Part shown: positions 40,118 through 52,374 of the stretch, in pieces | Position numbering within the stretch: the first letter of the stretch is position 1 | Layout of the letters: the number at the start of each line of letters is the position of its first letter | Notes under the pieces: model-generated | Database searches by the model: none | The model's input: the letters and a program-made list of their open reading frames with translations, nothing else | Told to the model about the DNA's origin: nothing | Position numbers and translations under genes: made by a program | Assembly: GCF_016613475.2 (NCBI RefSeq) | Contig: NZ_CP071517.1 | Location: 496,001-560,000, forward strand | DNA length: 64,000 nt | Source of the DNA: Lysobacter arenosi | GTDB taxonomy: Bacteria; Pseudomonadota; Gammaproteobacteria; Xanthomonadales; Xanthomonadaceae | Direction: 5' to 3'

Positions 40118-40779
40118 TGGACATCACCGATACCCAGCGCGCCATCCTCGCCCTGATCGCCGAGCGGATCGAAGCCGAGGGCGTGCCGCCCTCGCAGACC
40201 GAGATCGCCCGCGCCATGGGCTTCAGCAGCGTGCGTGCCGCCCAGTACCACCTCGAGGCGCTCGAGCAGGCCGGCGCCATCCAGCGCGTGCCGGGCCGGG
40301 CCCGCGGCATCCGCCTGGTGGCACCGCTGGCGGAGGTGGCCGACACGGTCGCAGTCCAGGCAGCCGATGCAGCTGCCGACGCCATCTCCGACGATGCCCT
40401 GCGCCTGCCGGTGCTGGGGCAGGTCGCTGCCGGCCGGCCGATCGGCGCCGACATCGGCTCGGACGATTTCGTCCTGCTCGATCGCGTGTTCTTCTCGCCG
40501 ACGCCGGACTACCTGCTCAAGGTGAAGGGCGACTCGATGCGCGACGAAGGCATCTTCAATGGCGACCTGATCGGCGTGCACCGCACCCGCGATGCGCGCT
40601 CGGGCCAGATCGTGGTCGCGCGCATCGACGACGAGATCACCGTCAAGCTGCTCAAGATCGGCAAGGACCGCATCCGCCTGCTGCCGCGCAATCCCGACTA
40701 CGCGCCGATCGAGGTCGAACCCGACCAGGATTTCGCCATCGAAGGCCTTTACTGCGGTCTGGTGAGGCCGAATCGATGA
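40117..40779 (+). CDS. lexA: SOS response repressor and protease LexA
   Basis: Represses DNA-damage genes and cleaves itself when RecA filaments form. The 220 residues contain an N-terminal winged helix (1-65; TQTEIARAMGFSSVRAAQYHLEAL-like), a linker longer than usual and rich in alanine and aspartate (about 72-95), the cleavage site Ala105-Gly106, catalytic Ser140 (KGDSMRDEG) and Lys177. ATG 40117 begins the family start MDITDTQ. The operator overlaps this start, so LexA controls itself. Confidence 0.96.
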   Translation: MDITDTQRAILALIAERIEAEGVPPSQTEIARAMGFSSVRAAQYHLEALEQAGAIQRVPGRARGIRLVAPLAEVADTVAVQAADAAADAISDDALRLPVLGQVAAGRPIGADIGSDDFVLLDRVFFSPTPDYLLKVKGDSMRDEGIFNGDLIGVHRTRDARSGQIVVARIDDEITVKLLKIGKDRIRLLPRNPDYAPIEVEPDQDFAIEGLYCGLVRPNR

Positions 40780-41007
40780 GCGCCTCCAGGGGCCGGATGT
40801 CCGTGGCTGGGATCTTCCAGCCCCGCGATGCGGCCTTTCCCCACCATCCCCCTCGGAGTGCGCCAATGGCCACCGCTTCCCTGATCAAACAAATTTGCAC
40901 TGCACGCACGGGAGTCTCAGTCCGTGCGACCTGCCAAGCCTAAGTTGTCCCCGACACGAATGCCGTCATCCCGGCAATACGACCAACACGACCTCAAGGA
41001 CTCCACG

Positions 41008-42048
<1,041 letters not shown>

Positions 42049-42076
42049 GCGGACCGCAAGGGAAAGGTAGGCGGCG

Positions 42077-42628
42077 ATGCACGGCGACTTGCTGGACGAT
42101 GACCCGCCCGGTGGCGGTTCCGGAAGCGACGACCGCGACGGTGCCGGCGCTGCTGCCGGCCCGGCCCGGCGCCGTGGACGGCCGGAGCAGACGCCGTTGC
42201 AGCGGGCGCTGGGCCTGCTGGCCCGGCGCGAGCATTCCCGCAAGGAGCTGAGCCGCAAACTGACTTCGCGCGGCCTGGATGCCGGCGACGTCGAGGCGGC
42301 CGTTGGCCGCCTGGCGGGCGAGGGGTGGCAGGACGACAAGCGCTTCGCCGAAAGCCTGGTCCGCAGCCGTGCCGGCAGTGGCTACGGGCCGGTCCGGATC
42401 CGCGCCGAGCTGGCCACCCACGGGCTCGACCGCGAGGCCGTCGCCCGGGCGATGGAGACCTACGAGGGCGACTGGGCCGAGAACGCCCGTGAGCTGGTCC
42501 AGCGCCGGTTCGGTCCCGGAGTGACCGAAGAATTGAACCTGCGGCGCAAGGCCGCGGATTTCCTGATGCGACGGGGTTTCGATGGCGCCAGCGTGCGCGC
42601 CGCGACCCGGTACGACCCGGACGACTGA
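42077..42628 (+). CDS. recX: RecA regulatory protein RecX
   Basis: Inhibits RecA filament extension. The 183-residue product has a disordered Gly- and Asp-rich N-terminal stretch (about 1-40) followed by the helical RecX repeats: [52 protein letters not shown] and [15 protein letters not shown]. It lies 28 bases after recA with a GGAAAGG-like site and is normally co-transcribed. The N-terminal extension is longer than usual. Confidence 0.93.
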   Translation: MHGDLLDDDPPGGGSGSDDRDGAGAAAGPARRRGRPEQTPLQRALGLLARREHSRKELSRKLTSRGLDAGDVEAAVGRLAGEGWQDDKRFAESLVRSRAGSGYGPVRIRAELATHGLDREAVARAMETYEGDWAENARELVQRRFGPGVTEELNLRRKAADFLMRRGFDGASVRAATRYDPDD

Positions 42629-42632
42629 CGTT

Positions 42633-42695
42633 GGAGCGAGCTTGCTCGCGATGGGGCGCTGGGGCGGTCCGCCGGATCGCGAGCAAGCTCGCTCC
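42633..42695. repeat. REPIN: two inverted REP arms
   Basis: GGAGCGAGCTTGCTCGCGA (42633-42651) and its exact reverse complement (42677-42695) are separated by 25 bases in the recX-alaS gap. Each 19-base arm also holds its own GCGAGC-TT-GCTCGC palindrome. This two-arm structure is the form of REPIN mobile repeats spread by RAYT transposases in Pseudomonads and Xanthomonads. No RAYT gene is in the window. Confidence 0.85.
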
Positions 42696-42857
42696 CGCGA
42701 GGTCCGGGGCGGTCTGGCCTTCGCGCAGAGCCGGCGCGGTCCTGTTAACCTAACCGGCTTTCGGGTCCTGGGTTGCCTGCTCCTGTCGACGTCCCCATCG
42801 TGAGGGGCATGGGCCGGTCCGCCCAGTCCGGTCCCGTCACAGACTCCGCGCGCACGC

Positions 42858-45506
<2,649 letters not shown>

Positions 45507-45584
45507 ACGAGATAGTGACCTTCTGCGGTTGCGATCACGTTTGACCGGCCGCTAAGATGGTTCACGTTTGTGTACAGAACTGGA

Positions 45585-45602
45585 GGCGCTCCCGGGAGCG
45601 CC
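45585..45602. terminator. 18-base perfect palindrome between alaS and csrA
   Basis: GGCGCTCCC/GGGAGCGCC is a perfect palindrome 79 bases after the alaS stop and 42 bases before csrA. It has no T tract. It could be an alaS 3' hairpin, or it could fold the csrA leader, where the nearby GGA motifs (GGATCT, AGGAGA) could bind CsrA itself. Confidence 0.4.
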
Positions 45603-45643
45603 CATTTGCCGGCGGTGGATCTGCCGGTCATAGGAGATGTTAG

Positions 45644-45847
45644 ATGCTGATCCTGACGCGTCGCGTCGGTGAGACCCTGATGATCGGCGACTCGGTGACT
45701 GTCACCGTGCTCGGCGTCAAGGGCAACCAGGTGCGTATCGGAATTACTGCACCGAAAGATGTCGCTGTGCACCGCGAAGAGATCTACCAGCGAATCCAGC
45801 GCGGCGAAGAGCCCGCTGACGATGCGGGCAAGAACACCGACGGCTGA
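45644..45847 (+). CDS. csrA: carbon storage regulator CsrA/RsmA
   Basis: A small RNA-binding translational regulator that binds GGA motifs in leaders and controls biofilm, motility and secondary metabolism. The 67 residues start [16 protein letters not shown] and include [19 protein letters not shown] with the RNA-contacting Arg44. An AGGAGA ribosome site lies 7 bases before the ATG. In related genera RsmA influences exoenzyme and antibiotic genes, so it may affect the biosynthetic locus downstream; that link is inference. Confidence 0.97.
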   Translation: MLILTRRVGETLMIGDSVTVTVLGVKGNQVRIGITAPKDVAVHREEIYQRIQRGEEPADDAGKNTDG

Positions 45848-45857
45848 CATAAATTGT

Positions 45858-45886
45858 TTGCCGTGCGCGGGGCGAGCCGTTATGCT
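45858..45886 (+). promoter_or_regulatory. promoter of tRNA-Ser
   Basis: TTGCCG (45858-45863) and TATGCT (45881-45886) are separated by 17 bases, 46 bases before the mature tRNA. A hairpin CCGATCC / GGGTCGG followed by AGTTTTT (45898-45928) lies between them. It looks like a terminator, perhaps that of csrA, or a leader structure removed during processing. Confidence 0.55.
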
Positions 45887-45931
45887 TTGCGCCCGCGCCG
45901 ATCCGAGCTGTCTTGGGTCGGAGTTTTTCGC

Positions 45932-46024
45932 GGAGACTTGCCCGAGAGGCCGAAGGGGCTCCCCTGCTAAGGGAGTATGGGGTCAAAAGCTCCATCGAGG
46001 GTTCGAATCCCTCAGTCTCCGCCA
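45932..46024 (+). tRNA. tRNA-Ser (anticodon GCT)
   Basis: A 93-base class II tRNA with a long variable arm and encoded CCA. It has acceptor GGAGACT / AGTCTCC with discriminator G, anticodon loop CTGCTAA (anticodon GCT) and T arm GAGGGTTCGAATCCCTC. It reads AGC and AGU codons. Confidence 0.95.
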
Positions 46025-46255
46025 GTTCCACCGGCGAGACCCGGGTTCCGCAGGACGTGCAATGCACCCCTGAGAACGCGTCGACATGGTTGCTTCCATG
46101 CGATGCGCGGAGCCGCGGATTTCGCCAACCGCAAGACACCTTCGGGGGTTTTGCGGAACCTGAAGATCCTCGCCATTGCGGTGAGTCAATCGACAGGGAA
46201 ATGTTCGAAAAATGTTTGACGAATCGAAAACGAGCCGTCATAATTTTTCAACTCA

Positions 46256-46332
46256 GCGCCCGTAGCTCAGCTGGATAGAGCACCAGGCTACGAACTTGGT
46301 GGTCGGGAGTTCGAATCTCTCCGGGCGCGCCA
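46256..46332 (+). tRNA. tRNA-Arg (anticodon ACG)
   Basis: A 77-base cloverleaf with encoded CCA. It has acceptor GCGCCCG / CGGGCGC, D arm AGCTCAGCTGGATAGAGC, anticodon arm CCAGG-CTACGAA-CTTGG (anticodon ACG, normally deaminated to ICG) and T arm GGGAGTTCGAATCTCTC. It is 231 bases after tRNA-Ser. The content changes to accessory genes just beyond it. Confidence 0.95.
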
Positions 46333-46346
46333 CACAAGAAAGCGAA

Positions 46347-46417
46347 GGGCCGATGGGAAACCATCGGCCCTTTTGCTTTGGGCCAGATGCGGCCGATGGG
46401 AAACCATCGGCCCTTTT
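46347..46417 (+). terminator. tandemly duplicated Rho-independent terminator after tRNA-Arg
   Basis: Copy one is GGGCCGATGG-GAAA-CCATCGGCCC-TTTT (46347-46374). Copy two is the same stem, less its first G, at 46391-46417. The two are a direct repeat with a 43-base period that includes the TTTTGCTTTGGG tail and its flank. Together they should stop transcription strongly. Confidence 0.85.
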
Positions 46418-46450
46418 GCTTTGGGTCAGAAGTTCGCAAGCAACAGCAAA

Positions 46451-46480
46451 TGGATCCTGGCATTCGCCGGGATGACGGCG
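46451..46480. repeat. REP-like palindrome
   Basis: TGGATCCTGGC-ATTC-GCCGGGATGACGGCG sits just after the minus-strand epimerase gene. It is the same family as the elements near 27207, 32131 and 36606. Confidence 0.65.
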
Positions 46481-46484
46481 ACTT

Positions 46485-47525
46485 TTACGCGTACTGCCTG
46501 GCCGGCACTGCCGCGCCGAGGTGGTAGTAGTCGCGATACCAGCGCACGAAGTTCTCCACGCCTTCCTCGACGGTGAACTGCGGGCTGTAGCCCATGTCGT
46601 GGGCGAGGTCGCTGCAATCGGCTTCGGTCGACGGCACGTCGCCTGCCTGCAACGGAAGCATCTGCAGGGTCGCCTTGCGTCCCAGGCATTGCTCCAGCAC
46701 TTCGATGTAGCGCAGCAGTTCCACGCTTTCGCGGCTGCCGATGTTGTACAGCCGGTACGGGGCGACGCCACTGCTGGCCGGGTCCGGCGATTCACCGCGC
46801 CAGGCATCATCTTTCGTCGGCACCCGATCGAGTGCGCGCACCACGCCGGCGACGATGTCGTCGATGTAGGTGAAGCTGCGCTTGTGCCGGCCATGGTTGA
46901 ACACCGGCACCGGTTCGCCGGCGAGGATGGCCTTGGTGAACAGGAACAGCGCCATGTCCGGACGACCCCACGGGCCGTAAACGGTGAAGAAGCGCAGGCC
47001 CGTGCTCGGGATTCCGTACAGATGCGCGTAGCTGTGCGCCATCTGTTCGTTGGCCTTCTTGGTGGCCGCGTACAGCGTCAGCGGATGCTCGCTGGGCTGG
47101 TGCTCGGAGAAAGGCATCGCCGTGTTGGCGCCGTACACCGAACTGGTCGAGGCGAACACCAGGTGCTCGCTGCCATGGCGACGACAGCCCTCCAGCATGT
47201 GCAGGAAACCGGTGACATTGCTGCTGACGTAGACGTGCGGGTTCTCCGCCGCATAACGCACGCCGGCCTGCGCGGCCAGGTGCACCACGCGCTGCGGGCG
47301 GTGGCGCTCGAATGCGGCCTCGACGGCGTCGCGGTCGGCCAGGTCGGCATGCAGGTGCGTGTAGCGGGGATGGCCGAGGAAGCGCGCGAGTCGCGCCTTC
47401 TTCAGGCCGACGTCGTAGTAGTTGTTGAGGTTGTCGAAGCCCACCACTTCGTCACCGCGTCGCAGCAGTTCCAATGCGACATGCGAGCCGATGAATCCAG
47501 CCGTGCCGGTAACGAGGACCTTCAT
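46485..47525 (-). CDS. NAD-dependent UDP-sugar 4-epimerase (UDP-glucuronate type)
   Basis: Predicted to invert C4 of a UDP-uronic acid for surface polysaccharide. The 346 residues have the Rossmann motif Gly7-x2-Gly10-x2-Gly13 (GTAGFIG), NLNNYYDVGLKKARL typical of UDP-glucuronate 4-epimerases, ASTSSVYG, the catalytic YAATKKANE tyrosine and lysine, and RFFTVYGPWGRPDMA. ATG 47525 is chosen; a longer frame to 47600 adds no conserved sequence. It lies 52 bases downstream of the dehydrogenase on the same strand, so the pair probably makes a 4-epimerised uronic acid donor. UDP-GalNAc uronic acid is the alternative substrate. Confidence 0.9.
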   Translation of the reverse strand: MKVLVTGTAGFIGSHVALELLRRGDEVVGFDNLNNYYDVGLKKARLARFLGHPRYTHLHADLADRDAVEAAFERHRPQRVVHLAAQAGVRYAAENPHVYVSSNVTGFLHMLEGCRRHGSEHLVFASTSSVYGANTAMPFSEHQPSEHPLTLYAATKKANEQMAHSYAHLYGIPSTGLRFFTVYGPWGRPDMALFLFTKAILAGEPVPVFNHGRHKRSFTYIDDIVAGVVRALDRVPTKDDAWRGESPDPASSGVAPYRLYNIGSRESVELLRYIEVLEQCLGRKATLQMLPLQAGDVPSTEADCSDLAHDMGYSPQFTVEEGVENFVRWYRDYYHLGAAVPARQYA

Positions 47526-47577
47526 CGCAGGGGATCTCCGAAAGTGGGAAGCGAATGGTTTTGGTAAGAACGCAGCA

Positions 47578-48975
47578 TCACAGCCGGCCGTCGACCGCAT
47601 CGCGCGGCAGCACGTACTTGACGTCGTAGAGCACCGACACGGGCTTGCCGAGTGCCCTCACGCCAGGCGCGCCGAGTTCGGCGAACTGGCGATGGGCGAC
47701 GGCGACGATTACCGCGTCGTACTCGCCGGCTGCAGGCGCGTCGATCGTGGTGATGCCGTACTCGGCTGCGGCTTCGTCGGCCGCGACCCAGGGGTCGTGC
47801 ACGTCGACATTGGCGTTGTAGCCACGCAGCGCGTGGACGATGTCGACCACGCGGGTGTTGCGAAGGTCCGGGCAGTTCTCCTTGAACGCCAGGCCCAGGA
47901 TCAGGATCCGCGCCTGCACCGGGTTGATGCCCTTGCGCACCATCAGCCGCACGACTTCACTGGCGATGTAGGCGCCCATGCCGTCGTTGGTGCGGCGGCC
48001 GGCGAGGATCACGTCCGGGTGGTGGCCGATCTCCTGCGCCTTGTGGGTCAGGTAGTAGGGATCGACGCCGATGCAGTGGCCGCCGACCAGGCCCGGCCGG
48101 AACGGCAGGAAGTTCCACTTGGTGCCGGCCGCCTGCAGTACTTCCAGGGTGTCGATGCCGAGCTTGTTGAACAGGATCGCCAGGTCGTTGATCAGGGCGA
48201 TGTTGAGATCGCGCTGGGTGTTCTCGATCACCTTGGCCGCTTCGGCGACCTTCAGCGAACTGGCCTTGTGCGTGCCGGCCTCGATGATCGAGCCGTAGAG
48301 CTGGTCGACGAAGTCGGCGACCTGCGGCGTCGACCCGGAGGTGATCTTGAGGATCGAGGTCAGGCGGTGGTCCTTGTCACCGGGGTTGATCCGCTCAGGG
48401 CTGTAGCCGACGAAGAAGTCGCGGTTGAACACCAGGCCCGACGAGCGCTCCAGGATCGGCACGCAGACTTCCTCGGTGCAACCCGGATAGACGGTGGATT
48501 CGTAGACGACCACATCGCCGTGCTTGAGCACCTTGCCGAGAGTTTCGCTGGCGCGCGCGAGCGGGCCGAGGTTCGGGCGCTTGGCGGCGTCGATGGGAGT
48601 TGGCACGGTGACGATGTAGACATTGCACTCGCGCAGCTCCGACAGCTCGCAGCTGCAGCGCAAGCGCGGCGCCGCGGCCAGCTCGGCCGGATCGACTTCC
48701 AGCGTGCTGTCCTTGCCCTGGCGCAGCTCCTCGACGCGGGCGGCGTTGATGTCGAAGCCGACCGTGTCGAAATACTTTGCGAACGCGACCGCCAATGGCA
48801 GTCCGACGTAGCCCAGTCCAACCACGCCGACCTTGACGGTCTGCAGCGACGTCGGGGATGAAGGCGCCGGGGCAGGTGCCGTGCTTGCGCCGTGCGCAGC
48901 CGTGCGGCCATCGGCGCCGCGCCCTTCACGGCTCACGCCATGAACCTGCGCGCCCTCGAATTCGGTGGTGTCCAT
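47578..48975 (-). CDS. UDP-sugar 6-dehydrogenase (TviB/WbpO type)
   Basis: Oxidises a UDP-hexose or UDP-N-acetylhexosamine to the uronic acid with two NAD. The 465 residues begin with an unusual 45-residue low-complexity lead (Ala, Pro, Ser), then [38 protein letters not shown] and the catalytic cysteine motif [17 protein letters not shown], and end in a C-terminal lobe with [20 protein letters not shown]. This resembles TviB, WbpO and VipA more than plain UDP-glucose dehydrogenases. It is the first gene of a two-gene unit with the epimerase. The true start may be internal, near the KVGVVG region. Confidence 0.9.
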   Translation of the reverse strand: MDTTEFEGAQVHGVSREGRGADGRTAAHGASTAPAPAPSSPTSLQTVKVGVVGLGYVGLPLAVAFAKYFDTVGFDINAARVEELRQGKDSTLEVDPAELAAAPRLRCSCELSELRECNVYIVTVPTPIDAAKRPNLGPLARASETLGKVLKHGDVVVYESTVYPGCTEEVCVPILERSSGLVFNRDFFVGYSPERINPGDKDHRLTSILKITSGSTPQVADFVDQLYGSIIEAGTHKASSLKVAEAAKVIENTQRDLNIALINDLAILFNKLGIDTLEVLQAAGTKWNFLPFRPGLVGGHCIGVDPYYLTHKAQEIGHHPDVILAGRRTNDGMGAYIASEVVRLMVRKGINPVQARILILGLAFKENCPDLRNTRVVDIVHALRGYNANVDVHDPWVAADEAAAEYGITTIDAPAAGEYDAVIVAVAHRQFAELGAPGVRALGKPVSVLYDVKYVLPRDAVDGRL

Positions 48976-49301
48976 GTCGATGACGTCCTGGTGCTCAGGC
49001 GTCGCCGCGGCACGCGCCGCGCGAGGGCGTGGACGGATGGCAGTACTGGTGTTCGCGCATGGTGGCCCCTCGGGGAGGCGACATCACGGTGGTGATGCCC
49101 GGCCTCGCAGCAGATAACGCGCGGCGGCGCCCAAACAGGACGCGAACGGGGTGCGCGAGCACTGCGGACCGCCGCTGCCGTCCGCCTTGGCCTGAGCGCG
49201 TGCGCTCCCGCGTTGAGGGTAGTCGTAGCGACAAGCAGCTGGCGCAAGGCCGGGCAGGGGGAAGTGATGGCAGGGGTTGCTGGAATGACAGGGGCTGTCA
49301 G
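48976..49301. other. divergent intergenic region
   Basis: These 326 bases separate the dehydrogenase and phosphopantetheinyl transferase starts. Open frames exist on both strands but none carries recognisable protein sequence or a good start. There is one small inverted repeat, CATCAC-GGTG-GTGATG (49084-49099). I see no convincing promoter hexamers. Confidence 0.5.
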
Positions 49302-50090
49302 ATGACGCTGATCGTGCCCGTACGTCCGCTCGGCGTGCCAGGCGCCATGCCCGACGCGCCGGACCTGCGGCCCTCGCGGGCGCGGTCGTGCGTGGTTGCA
49401 TTCGCCGAACTCGAGGCGTGGCAATCATGGCTGGAAGAAGCCTGGTCCCTGCTGGATCCGGCTGAACGCACGCGCGTGCTGCATCGGCGCGTGCCCGCCG
49501 ACCGCGAGGCATTGACCATCGCCTACGCGCTGCACCGGATGGTGCTGTCGGGCGTGCTTGGAATCTCCGCGGCCGACGTCCCGCTGTCGCGCGATGAGCG
49601 CGGATGCCCGTGCCTGCCCGGAATGGCTTTGCACACCAGCCTCAGCCACGCCGACGGCGTGGCCGCCTTCGCCGTCTGTGCGATGGGGCCGGTGGGCATC
49701 GACATCGAACCATCGCTGCGCGCGAGCGAACTGCCGCAGGTCTCGACCAGCGTCTGCCACGCGATCGAGGCGAGCCAGCTCGCCGGACTGCGCGAGCCGC
49801 TCTACAGCCGTGAGCTGCTGGCGTTGTGGGTGCGCAAGGAAGCATTGCTCAAGGCCGAAGGCATCGGCCTGGAGCGGGAAATGACCGCTTTTGTTGCGGC
49901 CGACGGTGCGGTCCTGCCGTTGACCGCGTCAACCGCCGACAACGCCGGTCCGGTGCGGCTGTCGATGCTCGAGATCGGTGCGCGCTGGACCGCCGCCGTG
50001 GCTGCGCCGGTGGATGCGGTGATCGAAGGCGTCTGGTTGCGACCGGTCGGTGGCCGGGTGGTCGCCGAGCCGGCGTTGTACGTGTCGTGA
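49302..50090 (+). CDS. 4'-phosphopantetheinyl transferase, Sfp family
   Basis: Converts apo carrier domains of NRPS and PKS enzymes to the holo form with coenzyme A. The 262 residues carry the Sfp hallmarks: LSHADGVAAFAV, the Mg-binding GIDIEP (132-137) and WVRKEALLKAEG (176-187). ATG 49302 is used; the frame is open further upstream to 49029 without conserved sequence. It lies 2.7 kb before the hybrid NRPS-PKS locus, which has at least three carrier domains in the window. That makes it the likely activating enzyme, with the sugar transferase gene between. Confidence 0.92.
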   Translation: MTLIVPVRPLGVPGAMPDAPDLRPSRARSCVVAFAELEAWQSWLEEAWSLLDPAERTRVLHRRVPADREALTIAYALHRMVLSGVLGISAADVPLSRDERGCPCLPGMALHTSLSHADGVAAFAVCAMGPVGIDIEPSLRASELPQVSTSVCHAIEASQLAGLREPLYSRELLALWVRKEALLKAEGIGLEREMTAFVAADGAVLPLTASTADNAGPVRLSMLEIGARWTAAVAAPVDAVIEGVWLRPVGGRVVAEPALYVS

Positions 50091-50285
50091 GTTCGCCGTT
50101 GGGGGGATAGGCAACGACGGCCAGGTCGATGGCAAAGCCATCGTGACCAATCGGCCCACACCCCCCGACGCAATGCACGGTTCCCTCGGCATCCGATGCC
50201 CTGGAGCCCCCACGCAGCGTGTGCGTCAACCGCATGCAGCCCGCACTGATCGGGTCTTGCATGCCCCCCGCGGGAGTGCGGTTTC

Positions 50286-51680
50286 ATGGTCTTCGGCAAG
50301 GCAAGTCTCAAGAACCGGGCGCTGACGCTCATCTGGGTGCTGGAACTGTTGCTGGTGATGGCGGCGGTGGCTGGCGCGGCGTGGCTGCGTTTCATGAACG
50401 ACCCGGAAGGCCACGAAATATTCTCCGAGAACCTCGCCGTCAGGGCCTTCATGGTGGCGTTGTTCGTGACCACGTCGATGGCGGCACTGGGCTTGTACGA
50501 AGTGCATGTGCGCCTGAATCGCTTCGAGTTCGCGCTGCGGATGCTGGTCTCGTTCGCCATCGGCGGCATCGGACTGATGGTGCTTTACTACCTGGTGCCT
50601 GCGGCCTACATCGGTCGCGGCGTGATCGTCATTGCCCTGGTCCTGGCACTGGCCGGCATGGCGCTGCTGCGCCTGGGTGTGCTGCAGGTGTTCGCCGGCG
50701 ACCTGTTCCGACGCCGTGTGCTGGTGCTTGGTGCCGGCCACAACGCCAACCTGATCAACAACCGCCTGCGCCGCAACAGTGACCGCCGTGCCTTCACCCT
50801 AGTCGGTTATGTGCCGATTCCGGGGCAGGAGGCCGCGGTGCCCGCCAACCTGCTGGTGTCGCCTGTCGACGGACTGGCCGAACTGACGCATCGCTTGCAG
50901 ATCAGCGAGGTGGTGGTGGCTCCGGACGAGCGGCGTGGTGGCCTGCCGATGGACGAGATGCTGGCCTGCGTGCAACGGGGCGTGACCATGACCGACCTGT
51001 CGACGTTCTTCGAACGCGAAGCCGGCATCGTCACCACCAACCTGGTCGATCCATCGTGGCTGGTGTTCTCCGGCGGCTTCGACCACTCGACCTCGCGCTG
51101 CATGAACAAGCGCTTCTTCGATGTGCTGGCCGCCAGCGCGCTGCTGATGGTCACCTGGCCGCTCATGGCGCTGGTGGCGCTGTGCATCCGCCTGGAGTCG
51201 CCCGGCCCCATCCTGTACCAGCAGACGCGGATCGGCGAGGGTGGCCGGCCGTTCGAGCTGATCAAGTTCCGCAGCATGCGCGTGGATGCCGAGACCGACG
51301 GCGTCGCGCGCTGGGCGCAGACCGGCGATGACCGCACCACCCGTGTCGGGCGCTTCATCCGCCTGGTCCGGCTCGATGAGCTGCCGCAGCTGTTCAACAT
51401 CCTGCGCGGCGAGATGAGCATCGTCGGGCCCAGGCCCGAGCGCCCGCAGTTCGTCGACATGCTCAGCCGCGAGATCCGCTACTACGCCGTGCGCCACTGC
51501 GTGAAGCCGGGGCTGACCGGCTGGGCGCAGTTGCGGTATCCCTACGGGGCATCGGTGCGCGACGCCGAGGAGAAGCTCAAGTTCGACCTGTTCTACGTCA
51601 AGAACCACGGCCTGGCATTCGACCTGATCATCCTGCTGCAGACGGTCGAGGTGGTGCTGTTCCAGCGCGGCGCCCGCTGA
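50286..51680 (+). CDS. undecaprenyl-phosphate sugar phosphotransferase (EPS/PEP-CTERM-type initiating transferase)
   Basis: Moves a sugar phosphate onto the lipid carrier to start polysaccharide repeat synthesis. The 464 residues have four or five N-terminal transmembrane helices (about 12-140), a Rossmann-like middle (VLVLGAGHNANLINNRL), and a C-terminal bacterial sugar-transferase domain (about 275-464) with KRFFDVLAASALL, the FRSMR motif and IVGPRPERPQF. This matches the TIGR03013 type often linked with exopolysaccharide and PEP-CTERM loci. With the divergent epimerase and dehydrogenase it suggests a small surface-polysaccharide gene set, but no glycosyltransferases, Wzx or Wzy are present here. 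Confidence 0.92.
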   Translation: MVFGKASLKNRALTLIWVLELLLVMAAVAGAAWLRFMNDPEGHEIFSENLAVRAFMVALFVTTSMAALGLYEVHVRLNRFEFALRMLVSFAIGGIGLMVLYYLVPAAYIGRGVIVIALVLALAGMALLRLGVLQVFAGDLFRRRVLVLGAGHNANLINNRLRRNSDRRAFTLVGYVPIPGQEAAVPANLLVSPVDGLAELTHRLQISEVVVAPDERRGGLPMDEMLACVQRGVTMTDLSTFFEREAGIVTTNLVDPSWLVFSGGFDHSTSRCMNKRFFDVLAASALLMVTWPLMALVALCIRLESPGPILYQQTRIGEGGRPFELIKFRSMRVDAETDGVARWAQTGDDRTTRVGRFIRLVRLDELPQLFNILRGEMSIVGPRPERPQFVDMLSREIRYYAVRHCVKPGLTGWAQLRYPYGASVRDAEEKLKFDLFYVKNHGLAFDLIILLQTVEVVLFQRGAR

Positions 51681-51693
51681 CGGCGGCAGCCGG

Positions 51694-52374
51694 CTAGCGG
51701 GCTTCTTCTTCGGCTTCCTGCACCGGCCTGGGCGTCAGCGTCATCAGCCGGTTCGGCGGCACGCTGCTCCAGTCCACCAGGTGCCCTTCCTCGAAGCGCA
51801 CCCAGGACGAGCCGTAATTCCACACGTCGTCCTGGACCAGCACCGGTGCGCCCTGGATGGAGATGACCGCGGCCTCTTCCATGCCCAGTTCGAGGGTTGG
51901 TTGGTCGGTGCCGGCGGTGCGCACGCTCTGCTGCTGGGCCTGGAGGTTTTCTTCGGCCTTCTTGGCCACCTGGGTCTCCGACCAGTGCAGGGCGACCATG
52001 ATCACGATCAGCGCCAGCACCGTGATCGTCGCCAGTGCCGGTGTGTTGCGGTTTTGCGACACGCGGACGGCTTGGGTTGCGGTTCGTGGGCCGGCAGCTG
52101 GTGCGGCAGCTTCGAAGCCGCGTGCGGCGTGGACCGTGACCTTGGGCGCGGCGCCGGGCAGGCGTCCGTGGATGCGATGGAAACGGATGGCCTTGGAGTA
52201 GAGGGCAGTGAGCTCGGTCAGCGCCAGGTGCGCGTCGCTCGATGCAGGCTTGTCCAGGTGCCGGTCGGGGTGAAGTTCGCCGACACGCACGCGGTAGGCG
52301 CGCTTGAGGTCTTCGAGACTGCAGCCCGGCTCCAGGCCGAGCTGGTAGTACAAGAGCGCGAAGTCCTGACTCAT
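51694..52374 (-). CDS. membrane-anchored J-domain protein
   Basis: A 226-residue protein with an N-terminal J domain (about 6-70; YYQLGLEPGCSLEDLKRAYRVR-like start, HPD at 35-37) that should stimulate a DnaK partner. A variable linker follows, then one transmembrane helix (about 114-132, TITVLALIVIMVALHW), and then a C-terminal part resembling a DUF2845-like fold with VLVQDDVWNYGSSWVRFEEG and NRL. ATG 52374 has a GGGGGGC purine tract upstream. It is convergent with the sugar transferase gene, 13 bases between stops. Confidence 0.85.
   Translation of the reverse strand: MSQDFALLYYQLGLEPGCSLEDLKRAYRVRVGELHPDRHLDKPASSDAHLALTELTALYSKAIRFHRIHGRLPGAAPKVTVHAARGFEAAAPAAGPRTATQAVRVSQNRNTPALATITVLALIVIMVALHWSETQVAKKAEENLQAQQQSVRTAGTDQPTLELGMEEAAVISIQGAPVLVQDDVWNYGSSWVRFEEGHLVDWSSVPPNRLMTLTPRPVQEAEEEAR

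Noticed and set aside
46256..46417. Integrase-type att duplication at tRNA-Arg
   Set aside because: The direct repeat covers the terminator, not the 3' end of the tRNA, and no integrase gene is present in the window.
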